DNA of 64,000 nt from Eopsaltria australis (lineage: Eukaryota > Chordata > Aves > Passeriformes > Petroicidae): positions 9,762,001 through 9,826,000 of the forward strand of contig JAVTVJ010000001.1 of the NCBI GenBank assembly GCA_034509425.1. Reading direction: 5' to 3'. Positions 28,601-38,846 of this stretch are shown here, piece after piece. Position numbers and translations under genes: made by a program. Every line of letters starts with the position of its first letter. Position 1 is the first letter of the stretch. The notes under the pieces are model-generated. The model was given only the letters and a program-made list of their open reading frames with translations, had not been told where the DNA came from and made no database searches.

Positions 28601-31600
28601 TTGTATAATTATAGTGCCGTTAGGAAACAGCTTGCTGATCTTGTGTAGCTAGTCTGTGCTCTTGTAGCTGTCCTTAATTTTGTCTTTTTTTTTTTATTTT
28701 ATTTAGCATAGTCATGATCTTATGACTGTGATGTTCCAGTAAATGTAATGCTCGTTTGGCAGAGATGCTGAAAACGCTGCAGTTCAACTTTGCAAAATTG
28801 GCTTTAACTGCAGTTTGTTTGGCCGAGTTCCTTCTGTTTGGTTTGAGTTTTCTTTGTTTTGTTCAGTTTTTGAAATCAATATTGCATTTTCATTTTGTTC
28901 TTGTGTTGTTGGCTGTGCATCTTAGAAAGAAAAGAATAATAAAATAGGTATCTTTATGAGTTTTTGCTTTCTTGCAATGATCTTACAGGAAACTCGCAGT
29001 ATGGTCAGCAGCAAGATGCATATCAAGGACCACCCCAACAGCAGGGTTATCCACCACAACAGCAGCAATATCCCGGCCAACAAGGCTATCCAGGACAACA
29101 GCAGGGTTATGGTAAGAACCTGAGGACACAGACAGCTGTCACAGAAAGGACTGAGAGAGACCCTTGTTGTGTATTATTCTGATCCTGTTTGGCTGTGTCC
29201 AGGGGCCAGGCTTGCACAGAACAGCTCTGTGCCTGCAATTTCTCTGGGCTGAAACAAGACAACATAGAAGGCAGCGTCTTTTGGGAATCAGATCTGTTGG
29301 CAGTCTAGGAGAGTGTGGTAGCACAGAAAACTGAGGGTGATTAAACAGCATTGTAATGGGTGTCTGCAGTTTAGAAGGACCTGGAAAGATTCTGCTCTTT
29401 TCTGTCTTCTGTAGGTGAGCACACTCACAAAGATGACAAAGAAACTCTTTCATCTGTGGATTTGCCAATTAAAAGAGTCTTTTAAAAACTAGTTTAAAAC
29501 TTCATTCAACATACATGAATCATTCTTTTCACATTCTTGTACTGATCAGTAGAGAAATGACAGTAAGCATTGACAGTGCAGCTTTAAAGAGACTGTGCCT
29601 TATAAATTCACACTAGTATTCCAAACCTTCTGATGCACAGCAGTAAAGAGAAATCCTCTGCCACAAGTCGCTGGATTCAAGGGAAATGTCCCAAAAAAGG
29701 AAACTTAAAGTAGTAGAATGTAATTTTGCTGCATTAATTCTAAAAAACTTGGTGTCAGAAGAGCATGCTGAAACTACTGCTCTTTTAATTGCTTACGTAC
29801 TCTAAAGCCCTGTATATTTATCACAAAAGAAGGAATCTCTGAAATTCCATAAATTCCATGTAGTTTAGCTTTCAGCTCTTTTGCAGGCTTAAATGCTAAA
29901 GCTTTCAGCATTGTGCGCATGTGACGAGATGCATGGGTAATTTGTTTGCCATGTAGATAAATGCTAGATTCACATGAAATCCAGATATGTTGAGACAGTT
30001 AGGCTTTAAGAGAACCCACTGAGATTTACCAAGTGTTCTACTTCTGGAGGTTATGGATGAATTGGTAGTTCTAAAGCAATACTTGTACCTACATTCTACT
30101 AAACATAATGTAGGAACAGACTGAAGATCAGAGTGGAAATCCTTGTAGATCACTGCTCTGAACTTTGTAAGTAAAGAAATAAAACCTGATTTATTCTGAA
30201 AGTTTAGGTTAAGAAATACTAGAAGAAAAGGGATTAGGAAATCTATCGGCACCATTTACCTGACATAATTTGTAAAACAGAATAACATATTTTTCAGTTT
30301 CTGGTTTTTAGCAGAAATCGTTGTTGAAGTTCCATTTATTTCTGTGAAATGTGTCAATGAATATTTAGAATTCAGCTATAAAGGATTACCATTAATAAAT
30401 AAAACCATGTTCATCTGTCAGATGAACACAGCACTTTTAGGATGTCCTATTCTTGCTCAATTTAATATTTAATTGCATTCTAATTGTCAAAAATAAATCA
30501 ATATCTCAGCCATTGTTATCAACCTTTAAGGTTTTGTTTCACTGTGGAAAGCTGAAACTGCATAGTTAAAGGGAGTTTGGGGCCTGAGGTGAATGGTAAT
30601 ATCTTATGGAGCTTTTCTTCTCCAGGTCATCTTTTTCACTGTCTTACAGATCCAGAATTACTGAGGGAGTTACCAGCTTATGTCATCTTAATGTCCAGTG
30701 CCTGTAGCTAAAACTAGCCCTCTCCAGCACTGAATCACAGTTGCTAAAACACATCTGTTTCTTCTGAGGGGAGGGGAAAAAAAGGGTTGGTTTGTTTTAA
30801 AGAAAGCATTTCTGAAGAGCTGCAAATTTTCAGCTCTGAAAAATAGAGACCCAGTTTTTAAGAGGTGATTTTGAAAGAGCTAAAAGATCCACTGCAAAGC
30901 ATTCATAGGAAGTGCCAGTGAAATACAGAGTACACCACCTCTCCCGGTGCTGGAGGGGATGGGGGTAATTTTGTTTGGAATATGGCTGCACTGCCTGATG
31001 GTGGTAACATGCAGCTTCCAGTAGTAGACAGGCTGAGTCCCTGTGAATAGTAACAGAAAGCTGTACTTGCAAAATAACTACTTTTACAGGCAAAAATGAC
31101 TGGAGCCCTAAGTTTTGGGGTTTTTTGTAGCCTTTTTCTGGGAAGTTAGTATTACCAGGGGAGTATGGAGTAGAGGGTGCTTTTTTCCTTCTCACAATAG
31201 CTTTTACTGCTTGTCACATCTCACATTTTATACATGTATAACTTGCGTGCCTGACACCCCATCCATGATTGCCTGCTGTGGTGGGAGACTTGGCTTTCTG
31301 GCAGCACAGTATTGCTGGTCTCTTCAAAAGGTCCAGATGTTAAACATAGCTGATTATCTGGCTGCTCCTGGCATTAGAAAATTCTGGAACTGAAGCAGCG
31401 TACATCAGGAGACTGTGTTCCTAAATCTTGGAAAGGGCTCGTGTTTATCATATATTGTCTTGTTCTTCTCTGTCCTATGACTTGTATGTGGAACTACATG
31501 CATTGATACTAAACAATAAATATATAAATACATAAATAAATGTTTCTGTGGTTGGAGCACAGGCCCTGGGTGCAAAGTTGCTTTCCAAGGGGAGGGAGGA

Positions 31601-34042
31601 GGCCATTCAAAAGACAGTAGTGATATTTCTTAGCCCTGGTTAGCTGTAAAATTCAGTGCTTTTACTGTTCCTTTCTTTCCAACATCTTAAGCAGTCTTTT
31701 TTTTTTCTTTCTTTTTCATTTAATGATCCCCAGGCCCCTCCCAGAGTGGTCCAGGGCCTCAGTATCCCAATTATCCACAAGGACAAGGACAGCAGTATGG
31801 GGGATACAGACCCACGCAGCCTGGGCCACCACAGCCACCACAGCAGAGGCCTTATGGATATGACCAGGTATTCTTTTGTTTGATGAGAAAGTTGTGATTC
31901 TTATACACTCATTTGATAATCTTAGATTCTGGACATTTAAACTAACAAGTTTGAGGACATGGTCTTTCAGGTATGTATGTACAATTCTCATGGAGTTTAT
32001 TTCTTGGTGAGTTACCAAGCATCATTTGTATGGAATTGTGATTGGTCATTCTCTCCTGAGTTTGCTAAGTTTTAATGCAATTTGGCAAAGTGAGGCCTTC
32101 CTAGCAGTATTTTTGGACCTTAAAAATTAAGGTGGTGTGTTTCATAGCCTTATGGTGAATGACTAATATGACAGATGAGGTTTATAAATCCCATGGTGGA
32201 TCATTTTTCATTACTGCTTTACAATAGGAATGGTTGAATTTATTCTCCACAAGCACAAATCCTAATCCTAATCTTCCCCTTCAGTTGCAAAAGCACTTCA
32301 GGCATGCAGCTGTGGTCCTTCAGCTGCAGAGCTTATGAGGAGACATGAAACCTGTTTTTGCACAGATTTTCTCTGAGCAGTATAAGGGGGCAGTGAACAT
32401 GGGAAAGAAGTGACCTGAAAATCAGCTGCTTCATTCCTATCACTGCTAAGAGAAGATTCAAACAAACAAACAATTACCTCCAAAACTTTAGGCTGGAGTT
32501 GTAGTGAAGGGCTCATGTAAAAAAAATCTGTCTTAATATTAAAGGATGAAACAGGTTCTGTTCCCGTAAAAGATACTAACTTGTAAAAATCCAAACTTTT
32601 CGCTATGAATCATTCAGAAACACCATTAAAACCTACACTGTTACTTTCCTTGGTATAAATAACGTGAAGATGAACGAAATTATAAAGTTGGGGTTCTGAT
32701 GTTTAAATAAAATCCGGATATGTCAGTAGAAGATCAGTTGAACTTTCAAGAAAAACTTCTGAGGAAGTGAGAATTACCGATGATCTTTAAAGAACGGTTG
32801 GCTTTCTTTCTACAGAAATTAGAAAAGACAAGGAAGAAGGAACAAACTCTTTCAGTGTGGTAGTTTAGAGATGCAGTTACTTTTAATTATTTAACAGATA
32901 AACAAAATGTTTATGCACTGAACTAGTAGCTTCCTCTGAAAACAATAAACTACAGGAGAATTCTTTGCTTGTGGCCAGTGTAGGGTCAAGGAACTTTAAT
33001 CACAATTTGCCACGTTTTTTCCAGCTTTCCCTGCAGTAGAAGTGGATAACCCTTTCTGTTGATAGGCTCCTCCAGTTTGTTCAGTCTTAAGTTCCACTGG
33101 GAAACTCAATTATAGAAGACCTCTCTTTCATACTGGCCATTCCCAGAGGAATTGCACTGCTTAAATTCTCATCTGGCAGCTGTTGCGAAACTCTTCTTCA
33201 TGACTGATTGTTATATTATAACGGAACATAACTGACATTGCAATGTAAAAACTAAAATGTAAAATACCACCGTGTTGTGGTGGTACTTAACATGGAATGG
33301 TGGCAGGATCACAGTTTGGAGCAGGTTCATTTCTAGCCCAGTACTTCTTTCTGCAAGCCTTGAACCCCATGGTGAAGGATCATGGTAAGCTTATAGCATT
33401 GATGCTCTCACCTCTGCCCACCTCTGCAGTGCATGACATTCTGTCAAAAGAAATAGAGAATATCAATAAGGGTGGTAATTCTGTGTATTAGATCTGTGGA
33501 ATAATTGCCTCCCGTAGGATATGTGGACTAGTTCTTCATGTTCACCAGGATGTGCCTTGGTTTTGAAATACATGTACCATTATTCTGTAATGCTTGATGG
33601 ATTAATAATTTTAGGTACCTCTGTGTCATGGTTACTTTCCTAAATTACTTTGAATTTAAGTGACCTTGACTTTTTGAAATAATTTTCAAAGTTCAGGTGG
33701 GAAGTAATCCCCATCTTCTGTTTTTTGATGGTGTTCTACTAATTTCACAGCAGCCTATTGAATGTAAAGGTGTACTCTTCTGATCAAATTAGGTTCCTGG
33801 CCATAAATTCATGTCATTGGTCTTACTTCTACATTAAAGCACAAAGTATTTTTAGTGAGCTGAAACTACACCACTGACTCATATCAGTATATAATTTACT
33901 TTTATTTGTTTCCATCTTTTAATATCACAGTTTATTTGGATGGTCTTCCAATTACAGCTTTTAATACAGGAATATATGCCTTGTTGGTCTAATTATGTAT
34001 TTTGAATTTTTTTAGGGTCAATATGGAAACTATCAACAGTGA
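10467..34042 (+). CDS. SS18: SS18 (SYT/SSXT), BAF complex subunit; exons 4-11 of 11, 5' part outside the window
   Basis: SS18 is a nuclear subunit of the BAF (SWI/SNF) remodelling complex. In the known protein an N-terminal SNH domain binds the BRG1/BRM ATPases and a C-terminal QPGY domain activates transcription. This window holds only the part after the SNH domain. Eight exons (10467-10620, 16919-17140, 24965-25132, 25865-25969, 28180-28272, 28989-29111, 31734-31867, 34016-34042) total 1026 nt, giving 341 residues plus TGA. All introns are GT-AG and the phase is unbroken. The translation matches my recollection of human SS18 from residue 78 to 418 with few changes, for example Ser for Asn in GGMSQSG and Ser for Pro in HNMSSDG. 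The product is rich in Met, Pro and Asn at first, then in Gln, Gly, Pro and Tyr. I did not find exons 1-3 in positions 1-10466. No frameshift or internal stop is seen. Identification is near certain; exon numbers follow the human gene. Confidence 0.97.
10621..16918 (+). other. SS18: SS18 intron 4
   Basis: 6.3 kb phase-1 intron. It contains a plus-strand solo LTR (13275-13632) and a poly-T stretch near 11478-11497. The rest is AT-rich sequence in which I see no gene, RNA gene or recognisable repeat. Confidence 0.85.
13275..13632 (+). mobile_element. Solo LTR, avian ERV family, plus strand
   Basis: About 358 bp from TGTGCTGGTTCCAGCCAG to AGCATTTCTAAACCACACTA plus CA. It aligns by eye along its length with the reverse complement of the LTR at 35054-35438 (shared start, the TTTCCAGTAAATTGTT stretch, the CAATTCTCCTCTCCAGCC stretch and the end). 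It is more diverged at its ends than that copy. No internal viral sequence is present. It sits in intron 4 in the same direction as SS18. Confidence 0.82.
16919..17140 (+). CDS. SS18: SS18 exon 5
   Basis: 222 nt (74 codons), the largest coding exon here, phase 1 at both ends. The acceptor is TTTCTTTCTGAAG, with GAAG rather than the usual CAG. The donor is AAG|GTAAGT, near perfect. It encodes human residues about 129-202, a low-complexity Met/Asn/Ser/Gln region (GPNHMPMQGPGPNQ, SSSHGSMGGYNH, GNYGPRPNMNMQPNQ). No folded domain is expected here. Confidence 0.96.
17141..24964 (+). other. SS18: SS18 intron 5
   Basis: 7.8 kb phase-1 intron, the largest complete intron in the window. It holds a minus-strand CR1 copy (about 21964-22757). 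I recognise no other element; the remainder is AT-rich unique-looking sequence. Confidence 0.85.
21964..22757 (-). mobile_element. CR1 LINE, 5'-truncated, minus strand
   Basis: About 790 bp. The minus strand ends (at 21964) in the CR1 3' end with the ATTGAATGGTTTG/TGATTCTATA-like terminus. The adjoining frame at 22035-22241 is the CR1 ORF2 C-terminus (TVRVVKHWNRLP, then DVPSLDVF). The right half matches upstream CR1 ORF2 sequence, including the part reading as the start-side complement of CCTCGACCTCCTGGCCATG. Frames are broken, so it is inactive. Confidence 0.92.
24965..25132 (+). CDS. SS18: SS18 exon 6
   Basis: 168 nt (56 codons), phase 1 at both ends. The acceptor is CCTTTCACAG and the donor AAG|GTAGGA. 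It encodes human residues about 203-258, the start of the QPGY-rich part (MMHQQPPSQQYNMPQ, HYQGQQPPMGMMGQ, RQIPPYRPPQQ). It includes an IPPYRPP segment, a PPxY-like proline/tyrosine motif. Confidence 0.96.
25133..25864 (+). other. SS18: SS18 intron 6
   Basis: 732-nt intron with a poly-T run near 25344-25359 and a short TTAACACC direct repeat near 25572-25588. Nothing else is recognised. Confidence 0.85.
25865..25969 (+). CDS. SS18: SS18 exon 7
   Basis: 105 nt (35 codons), phase 1 at both ends. The acceptor is TTTTTCAG and the donor ATG|GTAATC. It encodes human residues about 259-293 (PPQQYSGQEDYYGDQYSHGG, then GMNQQYYPD), part of the QPGY activation region, with several Tyr residues in acidic/Gly context. 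Confidence 0.96.
25970..28179 (+). other. SS18: SS18 intron 7
   Basis: 2.2 kb intron before the cassette exon. It contains a clear 38-bp tandem duplication (27403-27478) and a C-rich stretch near 27901-27915. No mobile element is recognised. Its 3' end is a poor acceptor region (see exon 8). Confidence 0.85.
27403..27478 (+). repeat. 38-bp tandem duplication, AT-rich
   Basis: Two adjacent 38-bp units (27403-27440 and 27441-27478) differ only at one internal base (CATATG versus CATCTG) and in the last two bases. Each begins GATATATTTTGATCAT. It lies in intron 7. Confidence 0.9.
28180..28272 (+). CDS. SS18: SS18 exon 8, 31-codon cassette exon
   Basis: 93 nt, exactly 31 codons, phase 1 at both ends, so skipping keeps the frame. 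It encodes HNDYGYQQPSYPEQGYDRPY followed by EDSSQHYYEGG, a Tyr/acidic block. In human SS18 the same 31-residue block (295-325) is missing from the shorter isoform. Both splice sites are weak: the bases before the acceptor AG (CGAATTGATGT) are not a pyrimidine tract, and the donor GAG|GTATCT departs from GTAAGT. Regulated inclusion in this species is therefore likely, by inference. Confidence 0.95.
28273..28988 (+). other. SS18: SS18 intron 8
   Basis: 716-nt intron following the cassette exon. Just after the donor is a CA/CT-rich stretch (about 28285-28330) with repeated ACACA and CCC motifs, a possible site for splicing regulators. This role is inferred from position only. Confidence 0.8.
28989..29111 (+). 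CDS. SS18: SS18 exon 9, Gln-rich repeats
   Basis: 123 nt (41 codons), phase 1 at both ends. The acceptor is GATCTTACAG and the donor ATG|GTAAGA. It encodes NSQYGQQQDAYQGPPQQQGY followed by imperfect PPQQQQYPGQQGYPGQQQGY-type repeats, the most repetitive part of the QPGY domain. CAG and CAA are mixed, so there is no pure trinucleotide tract. Confidence 0.96.
29112..31733 (+). other. SS18: SS18 intron 9
   Basis: 2.6 kb intron with an A/T simple stretch near 31513-31541 (ATAAATA-type repeats) and a long pyrimidine tract before the next acceptor (about 31695-31720). No mobile element or RNA gene is recognised. Confidence 0.85.
31734..31867 (+). CDS. SS18: SS18 exon 10
   Basis: 134 nt. It enters in phase 1 and leaves in phase 0. 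The acceptor is GATCCCCAG and the donor CAG|GTATTC. It encodes human residues about 366-410 (SQSGPGPQYPNYPQGQGQQY, then GGYRPTQPGPPQPPQQRPYG and YDQ). In human synovial sarcoma this is normally the last SS18 exon kept in the SS18-SSX fusion. Confidence 0.96.
31868..34015 (+). other. SS18: SS18 intron 10
   Basis: 2.1 kb phase-0 intron, AT-rich. No transposon or other repeat is recognised. It is the positional equivalent of the intron in which human t(X;18) SS18-SSX breakpoints usually fall. Confidence 0.85.
34016..34042 (+). CDS. SS18: SS18 exon 11, coding part and stop
   Basis: The acceptor is TTTTTTTAG. The coding part is only 27 nt: GQYGNYQQ and TGA (34040-34042). These are the eight C-terminal residues of vertebrate SS18. 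The exon continues as the 3' UTR. Confidence 0.95.
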   Translation, partial: GQYGNYQQ

Positions 34043-34575
34043 AAAAGTACTCACATTCCGGTAGGCAAAATCTTCTAGCAGCCATATTGTCTCCTCAGCA
34101 CTGTGGACATCTTCCCGAGATGAGAACCTCCCATTCCATCTAGATTTTGGAAAAATCTTGTGGCTGTTTTACGGTATACAGTCTTTATGGGTTAATTATT
34201 AAAGACTGTAGATTCTCAGAAACTAGTTTCACATCTCTACTCTAGATGGCAATATTGGACAGAAAATCTGTGACATAACAATTTGCAGTGAGTTGAGAAC
34301 TGTATGTCAAATAGACTGTTACAGACTGAGAGGTGCGAACAGCTTTGTATGTTTATGAAGGTTATGGGAATTTAATATTTTTTCCACAGATTTTTTTTGT
34401 AGGGGGAAAGGGGAAATGCACACTTTTTACAGCAGCAATATTTTGTATATTATGTTTTTCATGTGGTGAATATGCAAGACAGTACACTACTCGCTGGGCA
34501 GGATAACAAATCTACTGTTAAAAATGGGTAGGGGCATGGTAAATGCTTGATTGTATTAGTCTTGAAATGGTGTAC

Positions 34576-34581
34576 AATAAA
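34576..34581 (+). terminator. SS18: Proximal polyadenylation signal of SS18
   Basis: Canonical AATAAA (GTACAATAAAGATAACAG context), 534 nt after the stop codon, followed within 40 nt by G/T-containing sequence. Probable proximal poly(A) signal. Confidence 0.6.
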
Positions 34582-35053
34582 GATAACAGTGAAAAGATGG
34601 AGAGCATTCTATGTCACTGATGGGTTCACGTACAAAGATTGAGAATCCCAGTTATCTAAATGGGAACATAATTAAGAACAGTGTAATATAGTCTTGTGCA
34701 AAGATGAATTTTTTAAGCTTTCCAATTTTTCTGAGTGAAGCGGTTTTGTAAAAATTGTTTCTAACATAGTTTGACAATTTTCTGCAACATTTTTTGGTAA
34801 CAAGATAAATGTTTGGGTTTTATTTCTCAAGTGTTTTGTCAGAGCTTTGCATAAGCAAGCTGTAATCCTTCTTAATAATTGCAATAACAAAGAAAATGAC
34901 AAGTGTTAATTTTACTTGGCTTGAATATGCAAAGAACTTGAAAAAGAATATGGAGAACAGGACTGTATTGTATAAGTGTATTTTAACCTTTAGTTGAATA
35001 ATTTGTATGTATCAAAATAGCCTAGAGGACTTTGTAAAACCTATCTAAACTTT

Positions 35054-35438
35054 TGTCGTGGTTTAGGAATGCTATTCCCCAGTTTTAGTCTTCCCACTGA
35101 CACACTCCAAACCACGCGCTGCCCGCTTGCTCCCCACTCTCCCTCCCCTTCCCTTGTGGCAGGCTGGAGAGGAGAATTGGAGGCACAAAAGGTAAAGATC
35201 ACGGCTTGAGAGAACAATTTACTGGAAACAGCAATGAAGTAAGAAAATGAAAGTAACGGCAACAATACCAGTGCCAGAGGGTGCAAGAAAGAGGCGACGG
35301 AATCACACACAGTTGATTGCTCACCATGCAGAGCCCGGTTACACCCCACGCTGCACAGCCTGGAAGGGTCCCAAAAAACCGAGGTGTCCCCTCCTGGCCA
35401 CTGCAAAGATTAACCCTGTCCTGGCCGGAACCAGGACA
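35054..35438 (-). mobile_element. Solo LTR in the putative SS18 3' UTR, minus strand
   Basis: 385 bp. On the minus strand it begins TGTCCTGGTTCCGGCCAGGA and ends AGCATTCCTAAACCACGACA, with intact TG...CA ends. The flanks are ACTTT (35049-35053) and GCTTT (35439-35443), a 5-bp target-site duplication with one mismatch. It is the same family as 13275-13632 but better kept, so probably younger. It lies between the two candidate SS18 poly(A) signals, antisense to the gene. Confidence 0.85.
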
Positions 35439-36087
35439 GCTTTCCTAACTGGGAGTTAATAACTTCAGAAAGGGGGCATTTTTATTTGTGCTCATTTTTC
35501 TTACTGGTTAACATGAGACCAAGGGGATGTTTTATAACATCAAGTATAAAACCTGTTGGTGAGGCAAATGCCAAATTTTGTTTTGAACTGCATTAATGCT
35601 TATAGTGTTGCATGTGAGAGAGAGAGAGGCAGCACCTTGATCAATAACAATAGTACACAAAAAAATTGGTTTTGAAACTGCCCTGCAACTGTGTGTCAGG
35701 TAAATAAATGGATATTCTGTTCTGCAGAAATATATGCATTCAAGAATCCCTGGCAGCTTTTTTAAATGATAAAACCTAAAATTAACCCAGGAGTAAAACA
35801 GTATTTTGTTTTTTTCAGTTGGCAATCAATGTTCAGGGGGGAAAAAAACAACTGATGTTCATAGTATGTATGACATTATATATGGAAGACAAGATTTTCA
35901 ATTTGTGCATCCTTTTTAAAGGGAAAACAGTTTTCTTAAAGTCAATAGAAAATACACATCAAGGTTTGAACAGATATGGCATGAGGAACATTATTATGAA
36001 TTAAAAGCTTGTAGGTTCTGTGCCAATTTTCCACCACTGTGTACTTCATTGCTATTTAAAACTGTACTCCATCAATTCTAACAGAAG

Positions 36088-36093
36088 AATAAA
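36088..36093 (+). terminator. SS18: Candidate distal polyadenylation signal of SS18
   Basis: Canonical AATAAA followed at once by a T/G-rich stretch (TTATTTGTGATTTTAATTTT), the usual arrangement of cleavage signal and downstream element. Another AATAAA at 35703-35708 lacks as good a downstream context. Confidence 0.5.
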
Positions 36094-36110
36094 TTATTTG
36101 TGATTTTAAT

Positions 36111-38536
36111 TTTCTCATTTGTTTCTTTAAATTAGATCCCTATCACTCTGATGTCTCATCTGGAGACTCTGCTGTGGGTTTTGATTTTAAAGACGTTTGG
36201 CCAGAATTACCAAACCTTATTTGCAGTCTAGGACTTTATCAAAATTCTCTTGCCATAGCCAAGTTAATTAGAATTAACTGTTCAGTAATCAGCATGTTGT
36301 GTAGGTTGTTTGTTAAGAAATTCTTCCTCTGAAAATGAAGGTCCATGAGGCTATAATCAAGATGACTGAATTAGATAAATGAGTTGACGAGGCAAAAATG
36401 TGTTGAACCCAACCTGGTGTAGATACGTTATCTCATTTGAAATAAGCTCAACTGACATTAAGAAATAATTTGTCTTGCCAACCCATCTTCTGTTGTCTTA
36501 TTCTCCTTTTTAATGGAAACTAAAATTGCAGTTTTAATAAGCAGAATTTCCTCCAGGGTTTCCCTCCTAGAGACTACTGCATTTGCAAGGTTTAATTGTT
36601 TTATAACAGTCCTGTTTCGTAAAACTTTTTAATTGGTGGTGACAAAAATTACCTTATTCCTCTGATACTATGCCAGAAGAACAACTTGAGAGGAGATAGC
36701 TCCATGCAAAAGTATTTCTACTAAAAGTATATATTAAAAAGGAACATGTGTTCCCTAAACAAAAGAAGAAGCAGGAGTGCACGACAGGACCAGGAGGAAG
36801 TGGAAGGATACAAGGTTCATTTTAGCGAGTCTTCCTTGTTAAATAAAATCCAGCTGATAGGAAACTAGTAAAAAAGGTATTGTACCTGGCATTTTATGTG
36901 CAGAATATAGAAAATAAGAGGGGGATTGACATAGCAGATCAAATACATGAGCAGAAATGATAAAAATGTTAAGAGAGTAAAGAGGAGGGGTTAATGCATT
37001 CAGTGACTTCTGGTTATCATAGGGTTATGATTTTTGTTGTATTTTTCTCTTTTCAGACTGTTTTATTTCATTTTCTGCTCTCTGAATGACTCGCAGAAGG
37101 GAGAAGCTGGCTCCCTGTTTCAGTTGAAATTGTCTTCACAGTGTTGGAGCATAAGGAAGCAAATGTGCTGGTTTATAGGCAGGATAAATGTATCATTTTG
37201 CAAAAGACACACATTTTCATACCTAAGTTACTCTAAAATGTGTAAAGTAATTGATTTTTTTTTTTGAGAAAATGCACCTGATTAAAGAGAGGTAAGGACT
37301 TTAGTGCAAAAATATCTGTATTTCTACAGTTCTCGCCACAGAGGATGCTGAAGGACTACAGTGTGATTTTTAAAAAAGTCAGATGTTAGATTCAAAAAAA
37401 GGAGAGAATACTTAAATTTACAGAATTAAGAGAAACTGTTACTTCAGCAAGTCTAGGTGGAACTCTGCCAGAAGCCCTGAAGAAGTTCAAAAAGAAAGCT
37501 TTCCCTACATGGACAACAGGTGCTGTATTATAAAACAGAAGCAGAAGGGTGAAATCCTGTGAAATGAACCCAAACAAACCTGATATGAACAGATACCAAA
37601 GCTAGATGATATGTTCATTAAAAAAAAAAAAAAAAAAAAAAAAAAGACAATAAAAGCTGACCCTCAGTCTGGTAGAATTACAGCAACAACTCATAGCACA
37701 GTCTGGTGGAACTGATCTTTATGTTCACAAAGACTGAAGTTCTCTGAGAAGCTGCTACCATAAAAATAAAGCATGGAGTAAGGTTGACTGTGAAGCACTA
37801 GGAATGGGATAAGACAGCAAGGGAAGAATAGGAATAAATGCTAAATATCACAAGTGATGGGGATTGGTAGTAAGTTATGCTGGAGCTCTCTTGGGATCAC
37901 TGATTAACAAATTGGAGAAAAGAATATGTATTTAGATAGCAATGTGAGATGGGAGTGGTGCTACTTGGATTATGCAGGACTTAAAACTAGAAATGTAATG
38001 GAACATAAATAGCAGAACTCAAGAAATTACTGATATTTACAAATACAGCATTAGGTAAGATAATTCCTTTTTACTGATGCACAGCTTTTCAGCTGGCAGG
38101 AGTAGTTCAGCAGCTAACACAGTAAAACTTCTGTTCAGTGGGTGTTAGGAGTCACAGTGCCACCAAAATACTGAAGAAGCTGTGCTATGGAATGCTTAAC
38201 GAAATACCATAATACTGATAAGAGTTGTTTTCAGTTCAGAATTACTCTGTTCAACCTTGTCTCTCCCTCAGAGAAACAAAGATAGCTCAGGTAAAAGGTA
38301 AGTGGGTGGCAATGGCCAAGGACAAATACAGCATGTTGGGGGTTATTTCAGATGTCAGTATATGTAAACCAGCAGTAAACAACCGTGTAATTTTTGTAAG
38401 GATACAAACAACGTGATGAAAATTAAAAGCAACGCCTTTGAAACTGATAACAGAAAATGCTTCCTACAGCATGCAGAACTGCAGACTCGATCCCATGGGC
38501 TTAGTAGGATTAAAAAATGAATTGTACAATAATGTA
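36111..38536 (+). other. Intergenic, no gene seen
   Basis: AT-rich sequence after the last candidate SS18 poly(A) signal. Apart from the A26 run I see only short open frames with no recognisable motif. Confidence 0.7.
37620..37645 (+). repeat. A26 homopolymer run
   Basis: 26 consecutive A residues. It could be a retroposed poly(A) tail, but the 200 bp upstream shows no CR1 (CR1 lacks poly(A)) and no recognised gene copy. Otherwise it is a simple repeat. Confidence 0.8.
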
Positions 38537-38846
38537 AAATGGGTTAGATTGGAAAAGACCTTTAAGATTAGCGAGCACAGCCATTAGCCCAGCATGGCCA
38601 AGTCCACCAGTAACCCATGTCCCCAAGTGCCATATCTGTTAAATACCTCCAGGGATGCCAACTCCACCACTTCACTGGGCAGCCTGTTCCAATGCTTGAC
38701 AACCCTTTTGGAAGAGAAACTTCTTCCAAATATCCAATCTAAGCCTCCCCATGTGCAATTTGTTAAGTTGGTGAGGGACTCTTATCCTATCACCTATTAC
38801 TTGGGAGAAAAGCCTGACTCCCACTTCTCTGCAACCTCATTTCATG
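38537..38846 (-). mobile_element. CR1 fragment, minus strand
   Basis: About 310 bp with CR1 3'-region landmarks in reverse orientation: GGAAAAGACCTTTAAGATTA at the left, then CTGGGCAGCCTGTTCCAATG, then TCTGCAACCTCATTTCATGG at the right. The terminal ATTCTATGAT-type repeat is not kept. Diverged and inactive. Confidence 0.85.

Larger units (their letters stand above)
34043..36110 (+). other. SS18: SS18 3' UTR, short and putative long forms
   Basis: AT-rich sequence after the SS18 stop. A first AATAAA lies at 34576-34581, giving a UTR of about 0.55 kb. A second good candidate lies at 36088-36093 with T/G-rich sequence after it, giving about 2 kb. The longer form would include the solo LTR at 35054-35438. 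Without that insertion it would be about 1.65 kb, which fits my recollection that the human SS18 3' UTR is well over 1 kb. The true 3' end is inferred, not seen. Confidence 0.65.

Noticed and set aside
28756..28947. Hydrophobic 63-codon frame in SS18 intron 8
   Set aside because: T-rich intronic DNA gives Leu/Phe-rich translations by chance. There are no splice or start features.
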